Source of the DNA: Natronosalvus vescus
GTDB taxonomy: Archaea; Halobacteriota; Halobacteria; Halobacteriales; Natrialbaceae
NCBI RefSeq assembly: GCF_023973145.1
Contig: NZ_CP099546.1
Coordinates: forward strand, 1,054,001-1,118,000
Length of the DNA: 64,000 nucleotides
Direction of reading: 5' to 3'
Part shown: positions 9,075 to 18,258 of the stretch, piece after piece
How the letters are laid out: every line of letters starts with the position of its first letter
How positions within the stretch are numbered: the first letter of the stretch is position 1
Program-made: the position numbers and the translations under genes
The notes under the pieces: generated by a model
What the model was told of the DNA's origin: nothing
What the model saw: the letters and a program-made list of their open reading frames with translations, nothing else
Database searches by the model: none

Positions 9075-10067
9075 TCAGAGCCGTAGCCTGAATCCACGGT
9101 CGTCGGCGAGACCAGCCACGCCGGCACCGAACGAGTACGCGAGCGACTGGGCACCGCCACCGAGACGGGCCATCAGCGGCCGTTCCGGTTCGAATTCCTC
9201 GACGGCGACTTCCCCGAAATCGATCTCGAGGCGCTCGGCGAGGACGCGTTCGACGTCCTCTCGCGTCCCGAGTGCGTCGACGAGACCGAGTTCGTTGGCG
9301 TCCGTGCCGAGATAGATTCGCGCTTCGGTCTCCCTGATCAGGTCGGGGTCGAGGTCGCGCCCCTCGCTCACCCGTTCGACGAACGAGTCGTAGTAGCCGT
9401 CGACGATTCCCTGCAGGTACTTGCGTTCGTCGTCCTCGAGTTCCTTGATCGGGAGCCCGGCGTCTTTGTACTCGCCGGCGGTGAACTGCTCGTAGGAGAG
9501 CCCTACCTTCTCGGCCAGTTCGGTGGCGTTGACGCGCGAGCCGATGACGCCGATCGAGCCGACGATGCTGGCGTCGCGCGCCCAGAGTTCGTCACAGCCG
9601 CTGGCGATCCAGTAGCCGCCGCTGGCACAGAGGTCGGTCGTGTACGCGACCGTCGGCCCGTCGAACCGTTCGGCAGCGAGTTTGATGTCGTCACTTGGGA
9701 CGACCTCGCCGCCGGGGGTGTTGAGTTTGACCAGGAGAGCGTCGACGTTGCCGTCGTCGTTCGCCCGATCGATCTGCTCGACGATGTCGTCTGCGGGCGT
9801 CGATCGCGGGCTCGTCGGCATCGGGCCACCACCGCCGTTCCGGGTGATCGGCCCCTCGACGGCGACCTCGGCGACGTTGTAGCGTGGAAACAGGGTGGTC
9901 GCGAGGTTCCCGACGAATCGTATGCCGATGCTTACCGTGACGATCGCCAGGACGATGCCGAGCAGTTGTGCGAGCGTGTCCGGGACGATGACGAACACGA
10001 TAACGGCGAGAACGGTGACGAGAAGCGTTCCGATGACGACGAGGGCGACTCGAGCGACTCGATTCAC
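9075..10067 (-). CDS. sppA: Signal peptide peptidase SppA-type serine protease (S49)
   Basis: The protein has 330 residues from the GTG at 10067; the sequence AGGTGG five bases before it is a good Shine-Dalgarno site and decides this start over the codon at 10109. Two TM segments lie within the first 55 residues. The protease domain carries CASGGYWIAS with the catalytic Ser and GEYKDAG with the general-base Lys, the S49 Ser/Lys dyad, and GSIGVIGSRVN between them. The enzyme degrades leftover signal peptides and membrane fragments outside or within the membrane. Confidence 0.9.
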   Translation of the reverse strand: MNRVARVALVVIGTLLVTVLAVIVFVIVPDTLAQLLGIVLAIVTVSIGIRFVGNLATTLFPRYNVAEVAVEGPITRNGGGGPMPTSPRSTPADDIVEQIDRANDDGNVDALLVKLNTPGGEVVPSDDIKLAAERFDGPTVAYTTDLCASGGYWIASGCDELWARDASIVGSIGVIGSRVNATELAEKVGLSYEQFTAGEYKDAGLPIKELEDDERKYLQGIVDGYYDSFVERVSEGRDLDPDLIRETEARIYLGTDANELGLVDALGTREDVERVLAERLEIDFGEVAVEEFEPERPLMARLGGGAQSLAYSFGAGVAGLADDRGFRLRL

Positions 10068-10297
10068 TGAAACCACCTGTGATGCATACGGCGTAGGTGG
10101 GACGCCCATCCCGATAATGATTGGTAGTCCTGGCCTGGCAATCCCGACGGGCCCGGTCGAAACCCACCGCGTTCGAGCGCAGTCGCTCTGTCAGCGGTCG
10201 GCTGAAGCGACCGTCGAACGGCGGCTGTCTGGATCGAGCAACGAGTAGCGCCGCTCGAGGCGTGAAAAACGGAAATCTCGAGAACAGCGAAATCGAC

Positions 10298-11179
10298 CTA
10301 GAGCAGGCCGGTCTTCTGGAGCTTCATCAGGTCTTCGGTGTCGAGGGTCTCGCCCTCCTTGAACTTCTGATAAATCTCCTCGGCCTCTTCCTTGGCCGCC
10401 TCCTTCTTCTTGTCGCGAGCGGACTGGCGCTGTTTCTCCTCTTTCTTGTCCATCTCGCGCAGGCGCTTCTGGACGCGGACGAAGTCCTCGTGGTGACGGT
10501 CGGCGGCCTCCTGGGCCTCGACGAAGGACTCGTGCATCTCGTCGGCCTCGTCGCGGATGTCGTCGGCCTCGCGGTAGGCCTCGATCATCTGGTTGTGGTG
10601 TTCCTGGGCCTTGTCCGCGAGTTCAGTCACCTTCTGGTGGTGCTGAGAGGCGTCCGAGCGTACTTCCTCGGCTTCCTCGACGAGCTCTTCGAGCCCGTCG
10701 TTGTCCTCGAGTTTGTCCTTGCGCTCGGCGTACTCCTCGCGTTTGGACTCGATCTTCTCGATCAGTTCGCGCTCTTCTTCCGAGGAGAGCACTTCGGTCT
10801 GTTGTTTGAACTCGAGCTGTTCGATTTCGGACTCGAGTTCCTCGAGGTCTTTGCCCTCGTCGAGCTCCATGTCCGATTTCAGGGTCTCGACTTTGTCGAA
10901 GAGCTTGTTGGCCTCGGCGTTGAGCTCGTTACGCTTTTCTTTGTGCTCTTGCACCTGCTCGTTGAGCTCGTCGCGTTTCTCGCGGTGTTCCTGGGCCTCG
11001 TCGACTTTCTCGCGCGTCTTTGCGTTGAGCTCGTCGCGCTTGCCGGCGCGCTCGGAGGCCATCTGATTCAGGTCGTTTCGTCGGTCTCGGAGCTGCCCAG
11101 CTTTTTTGATGAGCTGCCCTTTGGAGTCGTTCTCGAGATCTTCGTCTGTAAGGTCGATGTTTTTCGATTCGTCTACCAT
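10298..11179 (-). CDS. Long coiled-coil protein (DUF7121-like)
   Basis: This 293-residue protein is almost wholly charged heptads (for example ELESEIEQLEFKQQ, EEAEEVRSDA) with no TM segment, signal peptide or enzyme motif. The N-terminus MVDESKNIDLTDEDL leads into a Lys-rich region KGQLIKKAGQLRDRRNDL. Similar coiled-coil proteins are conserved in many archaea and have sometimes been labelled phosphoserine phosphatase without support; I see no HAD motif. A scaffold or chromosome/ribosome-associated role is possible but unproven. Confidence 0.75.
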   Translation of the reverse strand: MVDESKNIDLTDEDLENDSKGQLIKKAGQLRDRRNDLNQMASERAGKRDELNAKTREKVDEAQEHREKRDELNEQVQEHKEKRNELNAEANKLFDKVETLKSDMELDEGKDLEELESEIEQLEFKQQTEVLSSEEERELIEKIESKREEYAERKDKLEDNDGLEELVEEAEEVRSDASQHHQKVTELADKAQEHHNQMIEAYREADDIRDEADEMHESFVEAQEAADRHHEDFVRVQKRLREMDKKEEKQRQSARDKKKEAAKEEAEEIYQKFKEGETLDTEDLMKLQKTGLL

Positions 11180-11416
11180 GTGTTGTTACCCTCTGTGCCA
11201 TACCCGCATCGGCCGGCACGACCGCTCACGACTGGCGAAACCCGGTGAATAAGATTTCCTGTCATCGATCGTCGAGCGATACGCGCCCCGATGGCGTTCT
11301 GGTATCGGCTACTACTGCCGCACACCATTTAAATGTACCGGTGTACTCGACTGTGAAAATCGTTAGCAGGGGGCCTGAAACCGTGTGGAGAACCCACATG
11401 GAGGTGCGCGGTGCTC

Positions 11417-13312
11417 TTATAAATCATATCGATTGTGTACCGACCGGTCGTCCAGTTCAACACTGAGTTCGACGGCGTCGGCGTTCGGCGGTACGTCGAC
11501 CGACCCCGCCGAGGCTGCCCCCATCGCGTTTACCGTCACGGACGTGTCACCCGAACGATCCCCTGCACGCCAGGATACCGTCGTCTCGAGCAGTGTCGAC
11601 GTATCGTTGACCAGCGTGATGGGCACCTCTTCACCCCCCTTCGGAAGCCGATCGACAACGGCCTGAACTGGTTCGTAGGCCGACGAGAGGGCATCGAACG
11701 CCGGTTTTGTGGAGTCGTCGTGGGTGACCATCCCTCTCCCGCCTCCCGGCCCCGTATCACGAAGCGTGGCGGCGACGAACAGCGTGCTCTCGTGGCGACG
11801 GAGCGCCTCCGCAACCGTGCGTATCGTCGTCGCCTGATACGCGAGCGAGGCGTCCACGGTATCGGCGTGTCGCTCGAGCAGCGACGGATCGACGCCGGGA
11901 ACGACGCCAGGGTCGACCTCGTCGGTGGTGATCGATGCCGCGCCGAAGGCTCCAACGTACGAACCCAGTGACGGGTAACGACCGAGGAGCCTCTCGATGT
12001 CGGTGGCGTCGAGGTACTGCCAGCCCGGGAAGAGCGTCGTCGCGGTGGCTTCGAGTCCTGGTGCGCCCGTGACCGGTACTGCGACGTACTCGTCGGGAAC
12101 GATGTCGGCGACTGCCGCCGCCGTACTCCCATCGAACCCGGTGCGCCAGGTTCGCCACCGAAACGCCAGCCTCGAGCGGGAGCCACTCCCCAGGGGCTTC
12201 TCGAAGGGATCGACCGGTTCGTTCTGCACACCGACGAGGGCCAGACTCGGATGCGCACCGTAGCGGTCGGTGATCGCCGCCACGTGGCGCTTCCCGCTTT
12301 CGACCTCGAGCGCGGAGGCGCTCACCGGGAGATCCTGCCAGACGAGGAGCCCGAGTTCGTCACACGCTGCGTACAGGGCGGGACGTGGTGCGTGACCACG
12401 CACGCGTAAGAGCGTCGCATTCAGTTCGGCCGCCCGTTCGGCGTCCGCCCGCGTGTCGTTCCCCGGGAGGCGGGAAACACCACGAGCCCGAACCGGACGC
12501 CCGTTGACCACCAGGCCGTCCTCGGTTTCCTCGATCGTTCGCAGTCCGACGACTCGTTCGGTCGAATCGGCCCCGAGTTTTGCTCGCACGGTGTATCGGT
12601 GTTGGTCGCCGTACCCCCGTGGCCACCACAGCGCCGGGTCGCGAACCTCGAGCGTCGTCGAGGCCGTCGCCCGTTCGCCTGCGTCGGCCTCGATCGCTAC
12701 CCGACCCATCGTCCCGCCGCCGCGAAAGCCCTCCGGGCGGAGCGAGAGGGTGATCGAATCGTCGATCGGTTCGTCGCCCACGTCGACGGTGATCTCGACG
12801 TCGATGAACGCGTCTTCGCCCTGCCCCTGTCCCTCGAGCCGCGGTGTGACCGCGAAGTCGCTGATGAACGTCCGTGGCCTGACCTGGAGATCCACGCCCC
12901 ACCAGATCCCGGGGAGTCCGTACGCCGGTGGAACCTCGTCGGTGTCGTAGATCCCGCCGGGCGTTCGAGCCGGATCGAAACACAGGATCAGTTCGTTCTC
13001 CACGTTCGGTTCGAACTCGAGTCGAGTCGGCAGGAAGTACGGCTCGTCCGGATCGACGTCCTGTTCGGTGCCGTTGATCCAGACGCCGGTCAACCCTGCC
13101 GTCCCGCGGAGGGCAAGTAGCGTCCGATCGTCGTCCGTAGTGCGCGGATCCGCGAACGTCGTTCGGTACGCGATCAGCTCGTCGTCGAAATCGTGTTCTC
13201 GAGCCAGCCCCGTCGGTCGACCGGGGACGGAGACGGGGCGAACGTGCTCGAGGGTCGGTGGCCCGCCGTCGACGAACGAGTCGACGATGCCAGCCATCCA
13301 CTTGCCAGCCAT
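11417..13312 (-). CDS. Glycoside hydrolase family 2-like protein
   Basis: The ATG at 13312 (MAGKWMAGIVDSFVD) gives 631 residues. The N-terminal half resembles the GH2 sugar-binding and immunoglobulin-like domains: GTAGLTGVWING, then PALWWPRGYG and VVNGRPVRARGVSRLP. The barrel region has LGLLVWQDLPVS and VGVQNEP, where NE is the usual acid/base pair. A clear nucleophile Glu further on could not be pointed to, and the barrel is short for a beta-galactosidase or beta-mannosidase, so the catalytic status is uncertain. There is no signal peptide, so the protein is probably cytoplasmic. Substrate unknown. Confidence 0.7.
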   Translation of the reverse strand: MAGKWMAGIVDSFVDGGPPTLEHVRPVSVPGRPTGLAREHDFDDELIAYRTTFADPRTTDDDRTLLALRGTAGLTGVWINGTEQDVDPDEPYFLPTRLEFEPNVENELILCFDPARTPGGIYDTDEVPPAYGLPGIWWGVDLQVRPRTFISDFAVTPRLEGQGQGEDAFIDVEITVDVGDEPIDDSITLSLRPEGFRGGGTMGRVAIEADAGERATASTTLEVRDPALWWPRGYGDQHRYTVRAKLGADSTERVVGLRTIEETEDGLVVNGRPVRARGVSRLPGNDTRADAERAAELNATLLRVRGHAPRPALYAACDELGLLVWQDLPVSASALEVESGKRHVAAITDRYGAHPSLALVGVQNEPVDPFEKPLGSGSRSRLAFRWRTWRTGFDGSTAAAVADIVPDEYVAVPVTGAPGLEATATTLFPGWQYLDATDIERLLGRYPSLGSYVGAFGAASITTDEVDPGVVPGVDPSLLERHADTVDASLAYQATTIRTVAEALRRHESTLFVAATLRDTGPGGGRGMVTHDDSTKPAFDALSSAYEPVQAVVDRLPKGGEEVPITLVNDTSTLLETTVSWRAGDRSGDTSVTVNAMGAASAGSVDVPPNADAVELSVELDDRSVHNRYDL

Positions 13313-13458
13313 TACCACAGATCACTGAACGGGGGCCAAATAGGTGTTGCGACGTGTGCGAGCGGTCGTTGCGTGGGCTGACGCGCAGACGGCAACCACT
13401 TTCACTTTCACTCTCCTGTTGGCGAACGTTAAGGGTGCTGTCGATTCTCCACTCGAGT

Positions 13459-13617
13459 ATGCTCGAGTCCATCGCCTGTACGTGCTATCGGTGTGACCAA
13501 CCACTCGCGGACGATCAGCTCCAGTTGACGATGACGACCGCGGGAGGTACCCGTCGCGTGTACGAGTGTTCCTGCGAGGCCGTCACGGTGACTGTGGTCA
13601 ACGAGGAGCGAGTCTAA
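13459..13617 (+). CDS. Small Cys-rich (zinc-finger type) protein
   Basis: This 52-residue protein begins at the ATG at 13459 and contains CTCYRC near the start and ECSC near the end, four to five Cys that could bind one zinc ion, around a short beta-hairpin (QLQLTMTT and VYECSCEAVTV). A TTAAGG box about 30 nt upstream suits a leaderless start. Haloarchaea encode many such small zinc-binding proteins, often regulatory, but this one has no assigned role. Confidence 0.6.
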   Translation: MLESIACTCYRCDQPLADDQLQLTMTTAGGTRRVYECSCEAVTVTVVNEERV

Positions 13618-13720
13618 CGGCGGTGGGGGTTCTCGAGACGATACGCGCTCGAGCGACCGATCCGATTCAGCCGACTTAAGAGGGACGACACCCTCGTTTC
13701 GACCTAGGTGGCCACACGCA

Positions 13721-14416
13721 ATGTCCGACCTACCGGACGACTTCAACTGCACGATCACGAACTGGGAGTACATCTACAGCCTCTGTCGGGACGTCAGCGA
13801 CGACGTCCGGCGGGACGAGTTCGAGCCAGACGTCATCGTCGCACTCGCTCGAGGCGGCTGGTTCGCAGGCCGATGCATCTGTGACTTCCTCGGCCTCGAC
13901 GATTTGACGAGCCTGAAGATGGAACACTACGTCGGTACCGCCGAGAAATCGGGCGAACCGACCATCCGCTATCCGATGCCCGAAGGCAGCGTCCAGGGAA
14001 AGGACGTCCTGATCATCGACGACATCGCCGACACCGGCGGCTCGATCAAGCGCGCTCAGGAGTACGTCGAAGACCGCGAGGCGAACACCGTCCGGACGGC
14101 GACCCTCCAGTTACTCCAGACCAGCGAGTTCGAACCCGACTACGTCGGCGAACAGCTCGAGGAGTGGGCCTGGGTCGTCTACCCGTGGAACTTCATCGAG
14201 GACATGATCGACCTCGTTTCGGGCGTCATGGAGAAGGCCGACCAGGACTCGTTCTCGAAGGCCGACGTCCGCCACTATCTCAACGCGTATCACGACGTCG
14301 ACCGCATCGAGATGGAGATCGCCCAGCCCAACCGCCTCACCGAGGTGCTGACCGAGATGGAACGGCGCGAGGTCGTCGAAATGACCGCCCCCGGCGAGTG
14401 GATGCTGATCGAGTGA
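13721..14416 (+). CDS. Phosphoribosyltransferase (purine/xanthine type) with C-terminal extension
   Basis: This 231-residue protein contains the PRPP-binding motif VLIIDDIADTGGS near residues 91-103 and an early VIVALARGGWFAG loop. Both place it in type I phosphoribosyltransferases, which join a base to PRPP for nucleotide salvage. Residues 150-231 add a helical extension with a winged-helix-like end (EVLTEMERREVVEMTAPGEW), common in haloarchaeal members. The exact base (hypoxanthine, xanthine, guanine) cannot be determined here. It stands alone, with a TTAAGAG box about 44 nt before the ATG. Confidence 0.85.
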   Translation: MSDLPDDFNCTITNWEYIYSLCRDVSDDVRRDEFEPDVIVALARGGWFAGRCICDFLGLDDLTSLKMEHYVGTAEKSGEPTIRYPMPEGSVQGKDVLIIDDIADTGGSIKRAQEYVEDREANTVRTATLQLLQTSEFEPDYVGEQLEEWAWVVYPWNFIEDMIDLVSGVMEKADQDSFSKADVRHYLNAYHDVDRIEMEIAQPNRLTEVLTEMERREVVEMTAPGEWMLIE

Positions 14417-14545
14417 GCTGATTATCGCCGGTTATCACTCGAGTGAGCTGAATTTCTCCCTCTATCGGTTCGATTTTCCGCCCCTCACGTCCACTGACGT
14501 CGATACGGGCCAGCGAGAGGCCGTGACCTCGACTGGAATCGAGAT

Positions 14546-15076
14546 TCAGGAACCGCGCATCCACCGACGAACCAGCCCGAGGCCCGGGCGGCCGTCGTGC
14601 CACCAGAGGACGACGCCGGCGACGAAAATCGCGGCCTCGAGCCACAGCGTCGTGACGGCGACCGAACCGATCGTCCCGAGCGGTTTGACACCGGTGTATT
14701 CGGGCATATTGGTAATCGGCCAGAGGAGGAAGCCGAGTTCGTCGTACTCACCCGCGAGCAGGTGCCACGGCACGTCAGCGGCCAGGTGCGAGGCGTAGCC
14801 GATTGCGAACGCGATTCCGAGTTCCCGCTGATCGACTCGAGTCGCCACCAACCAGACGGCGAGGACGAGCGGGACGGCTGCCACTACCGAGTGGCCGATC
14901 GTTCGCCCGACGTCGACGACACCGACAGCCACGAGTGGTTTGTCGATCAGATCCGGAAGGGTCGCACCGACGAGGGCGGCGAGAACCGGCGCCTCTCGGG
15001 GCGCTTCGCCGGTCGCGAATCGAGCGTACGCTACGTAGCAGAGGTACCCGACGACGGGATGGACGAACGGTTGCAC
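14546..15076 (-). CDS. Membrane-bound metal-dependent hydrolase family protein (YdjM/DUF457-like)
   Basis: This 176-residue membrane protein has about four hydrophobic segments and conserved polar residues at their ends: HPVVGYLCY at the start, ATLPDLIDKP near residue 40, GRTIGHSV near 58 and GYASHLAADVPWHL near 95. The His/Asp pattern (HxxxD and PDxxD) is typical of the YdjM/LexA-regulated family annotated as metal-dependent hydrolases. Substrate unknown. A perfect palindrome lies about 135 bases upstream of its start. Confidence 0.75.
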   Translation of the reverse strand: MQPFVHPVVGYLCYVAYARFATGEAPREAPVLAALVGATLPDLIDKPLVAVGVVDVGRTIGHSVVAAVPLVLAVWLVATRVDQRELGIAFAIGYASHLAADVPWHLLAGEYDELGFLLWPITNMPEYTGVKPLGTIGSVAVTTLWLEAAIFVAGVVLWWHDGRPGLGLVRRWMRGS

Positions 15077-15436
15077 GTTTCGGTGTACGGGGGCGAGTCG
15101 AAAAATGGTATAGCTCTGGAGCGGCGATCCGTTTCAGCCAGCTCGTTTCTCCTCGAGGAAGGAGTCCCGCCCCGAGCGGGAGGCCCATCGCTGATCGTTA
15201 CTGGCTGAAATAACTATACTAAGTATAGTTAATCACTTTAGGTATTGTAGTAAATCGTCCATGTTGCGGGCCAGTGATAGGGACTGTCGTAACAATTTAC
15301 GGCAGAGCGCTCGCCACGGGGTCGCACTCGGCGGTACGTGTCTCCATCTGTCCCGATGAGAGGGGAGGAGACCCGAACCGGGACACGACGAGCGTAGACG
15401 ACAATTGTTTAGTTCCACTTGTGAATTTGAGTGTCC
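15077..15436. other. Intergenic region with palindrome
   Basis: This is a 360-base stretch between divergent genes (14546-15076 on minus, 15437 on plus). It holds the perfect inverted repeat at 15211-15231 described separately and an AT-rich run just after it. The remaining part, to 15436, shows no gene I can support. Confidence 0.6.
15211..15231. promoter_or_regulatory. Perfect 9-bp inverted repeat (candidate operator)
   Basis: The sequence is TAACTATAC, spacer TAA, GTATAGTTA: a perfect palindrome of 9-bp arms. It is strikingly AT-rich for this genome and sits between two divergent genes, about 135 bases from one start and 205 from the other. It looks like a binding site for a dimeric regulator, although a cruciform or terminator-like role is possible. 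Confidence 0.5.
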
Positions 15437-16132
15437 ATGACGAGGAGGGACTCCGAACGACAGGATGGTCTCGAGGCTACTGAGAAACGCATAGCCGAGA
15501 CCGATGGCGGCGGTGAGGGGGTTGCTGTCGAAACGATCGTCGAGCAGTTGCGAAAACTGCAGGACACCGTCGACGAACAGCACCATGGAGAGATCGAGGA
15601 GACGAAACGGATGCTTACACAGCTCCCTGGGTCGCGCACACTCGAACAGCGAATCACGAAGTACACGAGCCGCGACGTCGGGGAAGCAGCCGTGGGCAGC
15701 ATTATCTTCGCACTGCCACTCCTCGTGGAGGATGGCGTCTTCGAGATTGCAGATCACCTGGTCGACGTTCTGGTCGCCGGTATTCCGGTCTTTCTTCTCG
15801 CAAACATCGCGTTCGTGATCGCTCTCACCGCCGGACTGTTGTACGCCGTGGATATCCGCGAAGTCAAGGTCACTAACCCGATTTTCGGCGTTGTCCCGCG
15901 ACGGCTCACCGGCGTGCTGGCCGTCTCGTTGGTCGTCACCACGATCCTTATGGTCGGCTGGGGCCGTCTCTTTGTGGACGACCCCTCCATGCTTGCGATG
16001 GTCGGCCGTATCACCGTCATCTGGGCCGCCGCTGCCCTCGGTGCATCGCTGGGTGATATCCTCCCCGGCGAGAGCAAAGGGACGGATCTAACCGTCGGCA
16101 ATCTGGACGCGTTCGGCGGCAGTGAAAGCTGA
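15437..16132 (+). CDS. DUF2391/TIGR02587-type membrane protein
   Basis: The ATG at 15437 gives 231 residues. The first 80 residues are soluble and charged with a short coiled coil (VEQLRKLQDTVDEQ). Then come about four TM segments: VGSIIFALPLLVEDG, FLLANIAFVIALTAGLLYAV, LTGVLAVSLVVTTILMVGW and ITVIWAAAALGASLGDI. The pattern and the GASLGDILPGE end agree with the DUF2391 family. Function is unknown. It is convergent with the glycosylase gene 69 bases beyond. Confidence 0.7.
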   Translation: MTRRDSERQDGLEATEKRIAETDGGGEGVAVETIVEQLRKLQDTVDEQHHGEIEETKRMLTQLPGSRTLEQRITKYTSRDVGEAAVGSIIFALPLLVEDGVFEIADHLVDVLVAGIPVFLLANIAFVIALTAGLLYAVDIREVKVTNPIFGVVPRRLTGVLAVSLVVTTILMVGWGRLFVDDPSMLAMVGRITVIWAAAALGASLGDILPGESKGTDLTVGNLDAFGGSES

Positions 16133-16200
16133 CAGTGAACGTCGTACCCCCGTAACACGTCAATTGCGTTCCCCAGTCGGGGTCGGATGCGATCGCGACG

Positions 16201-16800
16201 CTACCTATCGGATTCGTAGTACGCCCAGAGATACCGACTCGCCAGGCTCCGATGCGGTCGCCACGGCTCGGCAATTTCTCGCATCGCGTCTCTCGAGAGG
16301 TCGTTCCCGTCGTTGTACAACAACTCGATGGCACGTCGTACCGCCAGATCACCGAGCGGGAGGACGTCCGGTCGCTGGAGGACGAACATGAGGTACATCC
16401 GGGCCGTCCAGTCGCCGACGCCCGTGATGGCCGTCAGCGCCGCTCGCACGTCGTCGTTCGACTGGTCGGCGAGCCCCTCCCGGGTGAAATCGTTCTCGCG
16501 GAACGCCGTGGCGACGTTGCGGACGTACGCGAGTTTCTGCCGGCTCAATCCGGCCTCGAGCAGCGCCTCGTCGTCGGCGTCGAGGACGCGCTGTACCGTC
16601 ACCTCGTGCTCGAGCACGTCGAAGACGCGTTCGCGGACGGCCATCGCCGACGCCGTCGATAGCTGCTGGTTGATGATCGAGACCACGAGTCGCTCGAACT
16701 CGTCGACGTCAGGGTCGAGCGGGTGGGGATCGAATCGGTTCACGATCGGTTCCAGGATGGGATCGTTTCGGAGGACGGTCTTGGGTACGGTGGTGGTCAC
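16201..16800 (-). CDS. alkA: DNA-3-methyladenine glycosylase II-type (HhH-GPD)
   Basis: This 199-residue protein carries the helix-hairpin-helix GPD core: SIINQQLSTASA near residue 43, ITGVGDWTARMYL near 129 and VLPLGDLAVRRA, which holds the catalytic Asp. It removes alkylated purines from DNA in base-excision repair. It lacks the four-Cys iron-sulfur cluster of EndoIII/MutY, which supports AlkA over those. The N-terminal beta domain of E. coli AlkA is absent, as in many archaeal versions. Confidence 0.88.
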   Translation of the reverse strand: MTTTVPKTVLRNDPILEPIVNRFDPHPLDPDVDEFERLVVSIINQQLSTASAMAVRERVFDVLEHEVTVQRVLDADDEALLEAGLSRQKLAYVRNVATAFRENDFTREGLADQSNDDVRAALTAITGVGDWTARMYLMFVLQRPDVLPLGDLAVRRAIELLYNDGNDLSRDAMREIAEPWRPHRSLASRYLWAYYESDR

Positions 16801-16902
16801 TGGTACCGTTCTGGGGCGGCGGGTGCAAAAATCCGTTGTTCGAGGCGGTGCGTGAGGGTGTTACTCGCCCTCTCGGGTCTGAGAACGTCGGCTGGGCGAC
16901 CC

Positions 16903-18258
16903 CTACTCGAGTTGCTCTTCTTCTTCTTCGGGACTGTCTGGAGCGTCCCGGTCGACTCGGCGGCTCACGTCGACCTGGTAGTTCTCGAGGATGTCCCGGC
17001 CGAGGATGACTGGATAGTCCATGTGGCTTCGGTCTTCGACACTGGCGGTGACGGTGTGCTGGTTCCCGCCGACGCCGACGACGATGTCGACGACGGGCCG
17101 GCTCTTGGAGGTCTTTCGACTACCGGATTTCACGCGCGTGATGGACTTGATCGGGCCGGCACCGATGTCGGCTGCCAGGCGGGTGTCGATGCTCGTCCGG
17201 GTCGCTCCCGTGTCGGATTTGGCGTAGACGGTCTTCGACCCGCTCGTTCCCGAGAGGACGATCTCCTCGGTGTAGCCGATGATCGCCGGTTCGCCGGTAC
17301 CGGGTCGGGTGACGTCCGGCATCGCCGTCGGCGTGGAGTCGTCGAGGTTCGCCGAGAGTTCCCAGACGCGACCCTCGTCTACCTCGCCGCCCGCTCGTTC
17401 GATAGCGAGTTTCGCGATATAGGGCGCGGGACTGACGTGGGTCGCCTCGAAGAGGCCTTTGAAGCCGGCCGTGGGGTTCACCTCGAGGACGAACCAGCCG
17501 TCCTCGCCCTCGACGATGTCGACGCCGGCGTAATCGAGCCCGATCACCTGGGAGGCATCGACGGCGATTTCTGCGACCTCGTCGGGGAGGGAATCGGTCG
17601 CATCTTCGACCGACCCGCCGACGGCGACGTTCGTCCGCCAGTCGTTGTCGGGTGCGTAGCGGTACATCGCGCCGACGACCTCGTCGCCGACGACGTAGAC
17701 GCGGAGGTCGCGATGTCGCTCGCCGTCCCGATCGATGAGTTTCTGCAAGAACGCATACCGGTTGCCGACCTTGGCGTTGACGTGTTCGTTCGGGCCGACC
17801 TTCCAGGTACCCCCGCCGTGCGTGCCGATCGCCGTCTTGTAGACGGCCTCCTCGCCAAAACGGTCTCGAGCTGCGTTCAGCTTCTCGGTACTGAGCGAGA
17901 GGTAGACGTCCGGCACCTGAATATCTGCGGTGGTGAGTGCGGCCGCGGTCGCCAGTTTGTGCGAGGCGGTCAGCGTCGTCGCTGGCTCGTTGAGCATCGG
18001 GACGAGACGGCTGAGCGTGTCCGCCAGTCCGAGTTCCTCACAGGGCTGTTCCGTATTCGAGAGTAGCATGCGATTCGCGACCACGTCGACGTCCGGATCG
18101 ATGACGACCTCGTTCCCCTCGACGCTAAGCGTGGTGTTTTCCTCGCGAAGCCACGCCGTGTCGTGACCCAGTGCTTCGACTGCGTTGAGAATCGCCTTCG
18201 ACTCCTTGCTCGTGTGCAAGCTCAGTACCCCCACTGTGACGGACTCGTCGACTGTCAT
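16903..18258 (-). CDS. rimK: RimK-type ATP-grasp ligase fused to a retropepsin-like (RimK-associated protease) domain
   Basis: The ATG at 18258 (MTVDESVTVGVLSLHTS) gives 451 residues. Residues 1-280 are an ATP-grasp ligase: AVYKTAIGTHGGGTW for the ATP lysine and glycine loop, LRVYVVGDEVVGAMYR, GLDYAGVDIVEG and VLEVNPTAGFKG for magnesium binding. Residues 325-440 match the DUF785/RimB retropepsin-like domain: YAKSDTGATRTSIDTR, with the aspartic protease DTGA signature, and DYPVILGRDIL. The family adds glutamate to proteins or small molecules. Both functions in one chain are common in haloarchaea. The last 12 residues are acidic. Confidence 0.88.
   Translation of the reverse strand: MTVDESVTVGVLSLHTSKESKAILNAVEALGHDTAWLREENTTLSVEGNEVVIDPDVDVVANRMLLSNTEQPCEELGLADTLSRLVPMLNEPATTLTASHKLATAAALTTADIQVPDVYLSLSTEKLNAARDRFGEEAVYKTAIGTHGGGTWKVGPNEHVNAKVGNRYAFLQKLIDRDGERHRDLRVYVVGDEVVGAMYRYAPDNDWRTNVAVGGSVEDATDSLPDEVAEIAVDASQVIGLDYAGVDIVEGEDGWFVLEVNPTAGFKGLFEATHVSPAPYIAKLAIERAGGEVDEGRVWELSANLDDSTPTAMPDVTRPGTGEPAIIGYTEEIVLSGTSGSKTVYAKSDTGATRTSIDTRLAADIGAGPIKSITRVKSGSRKTSKSRPVVDIVVGVGGNQHTVTASVEDRSHMDYPVILGRDILENYQVDVSRRVDRDAPDSPEEEEEQLE

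Noticed and set aside
15233-15757. Reverse-strand ORF of 174 codons overlapping the DUF2391 gene
   Set aside because: Most of it lies antisense to a well-supported gene and its composition is unusual; no family match is apparent.
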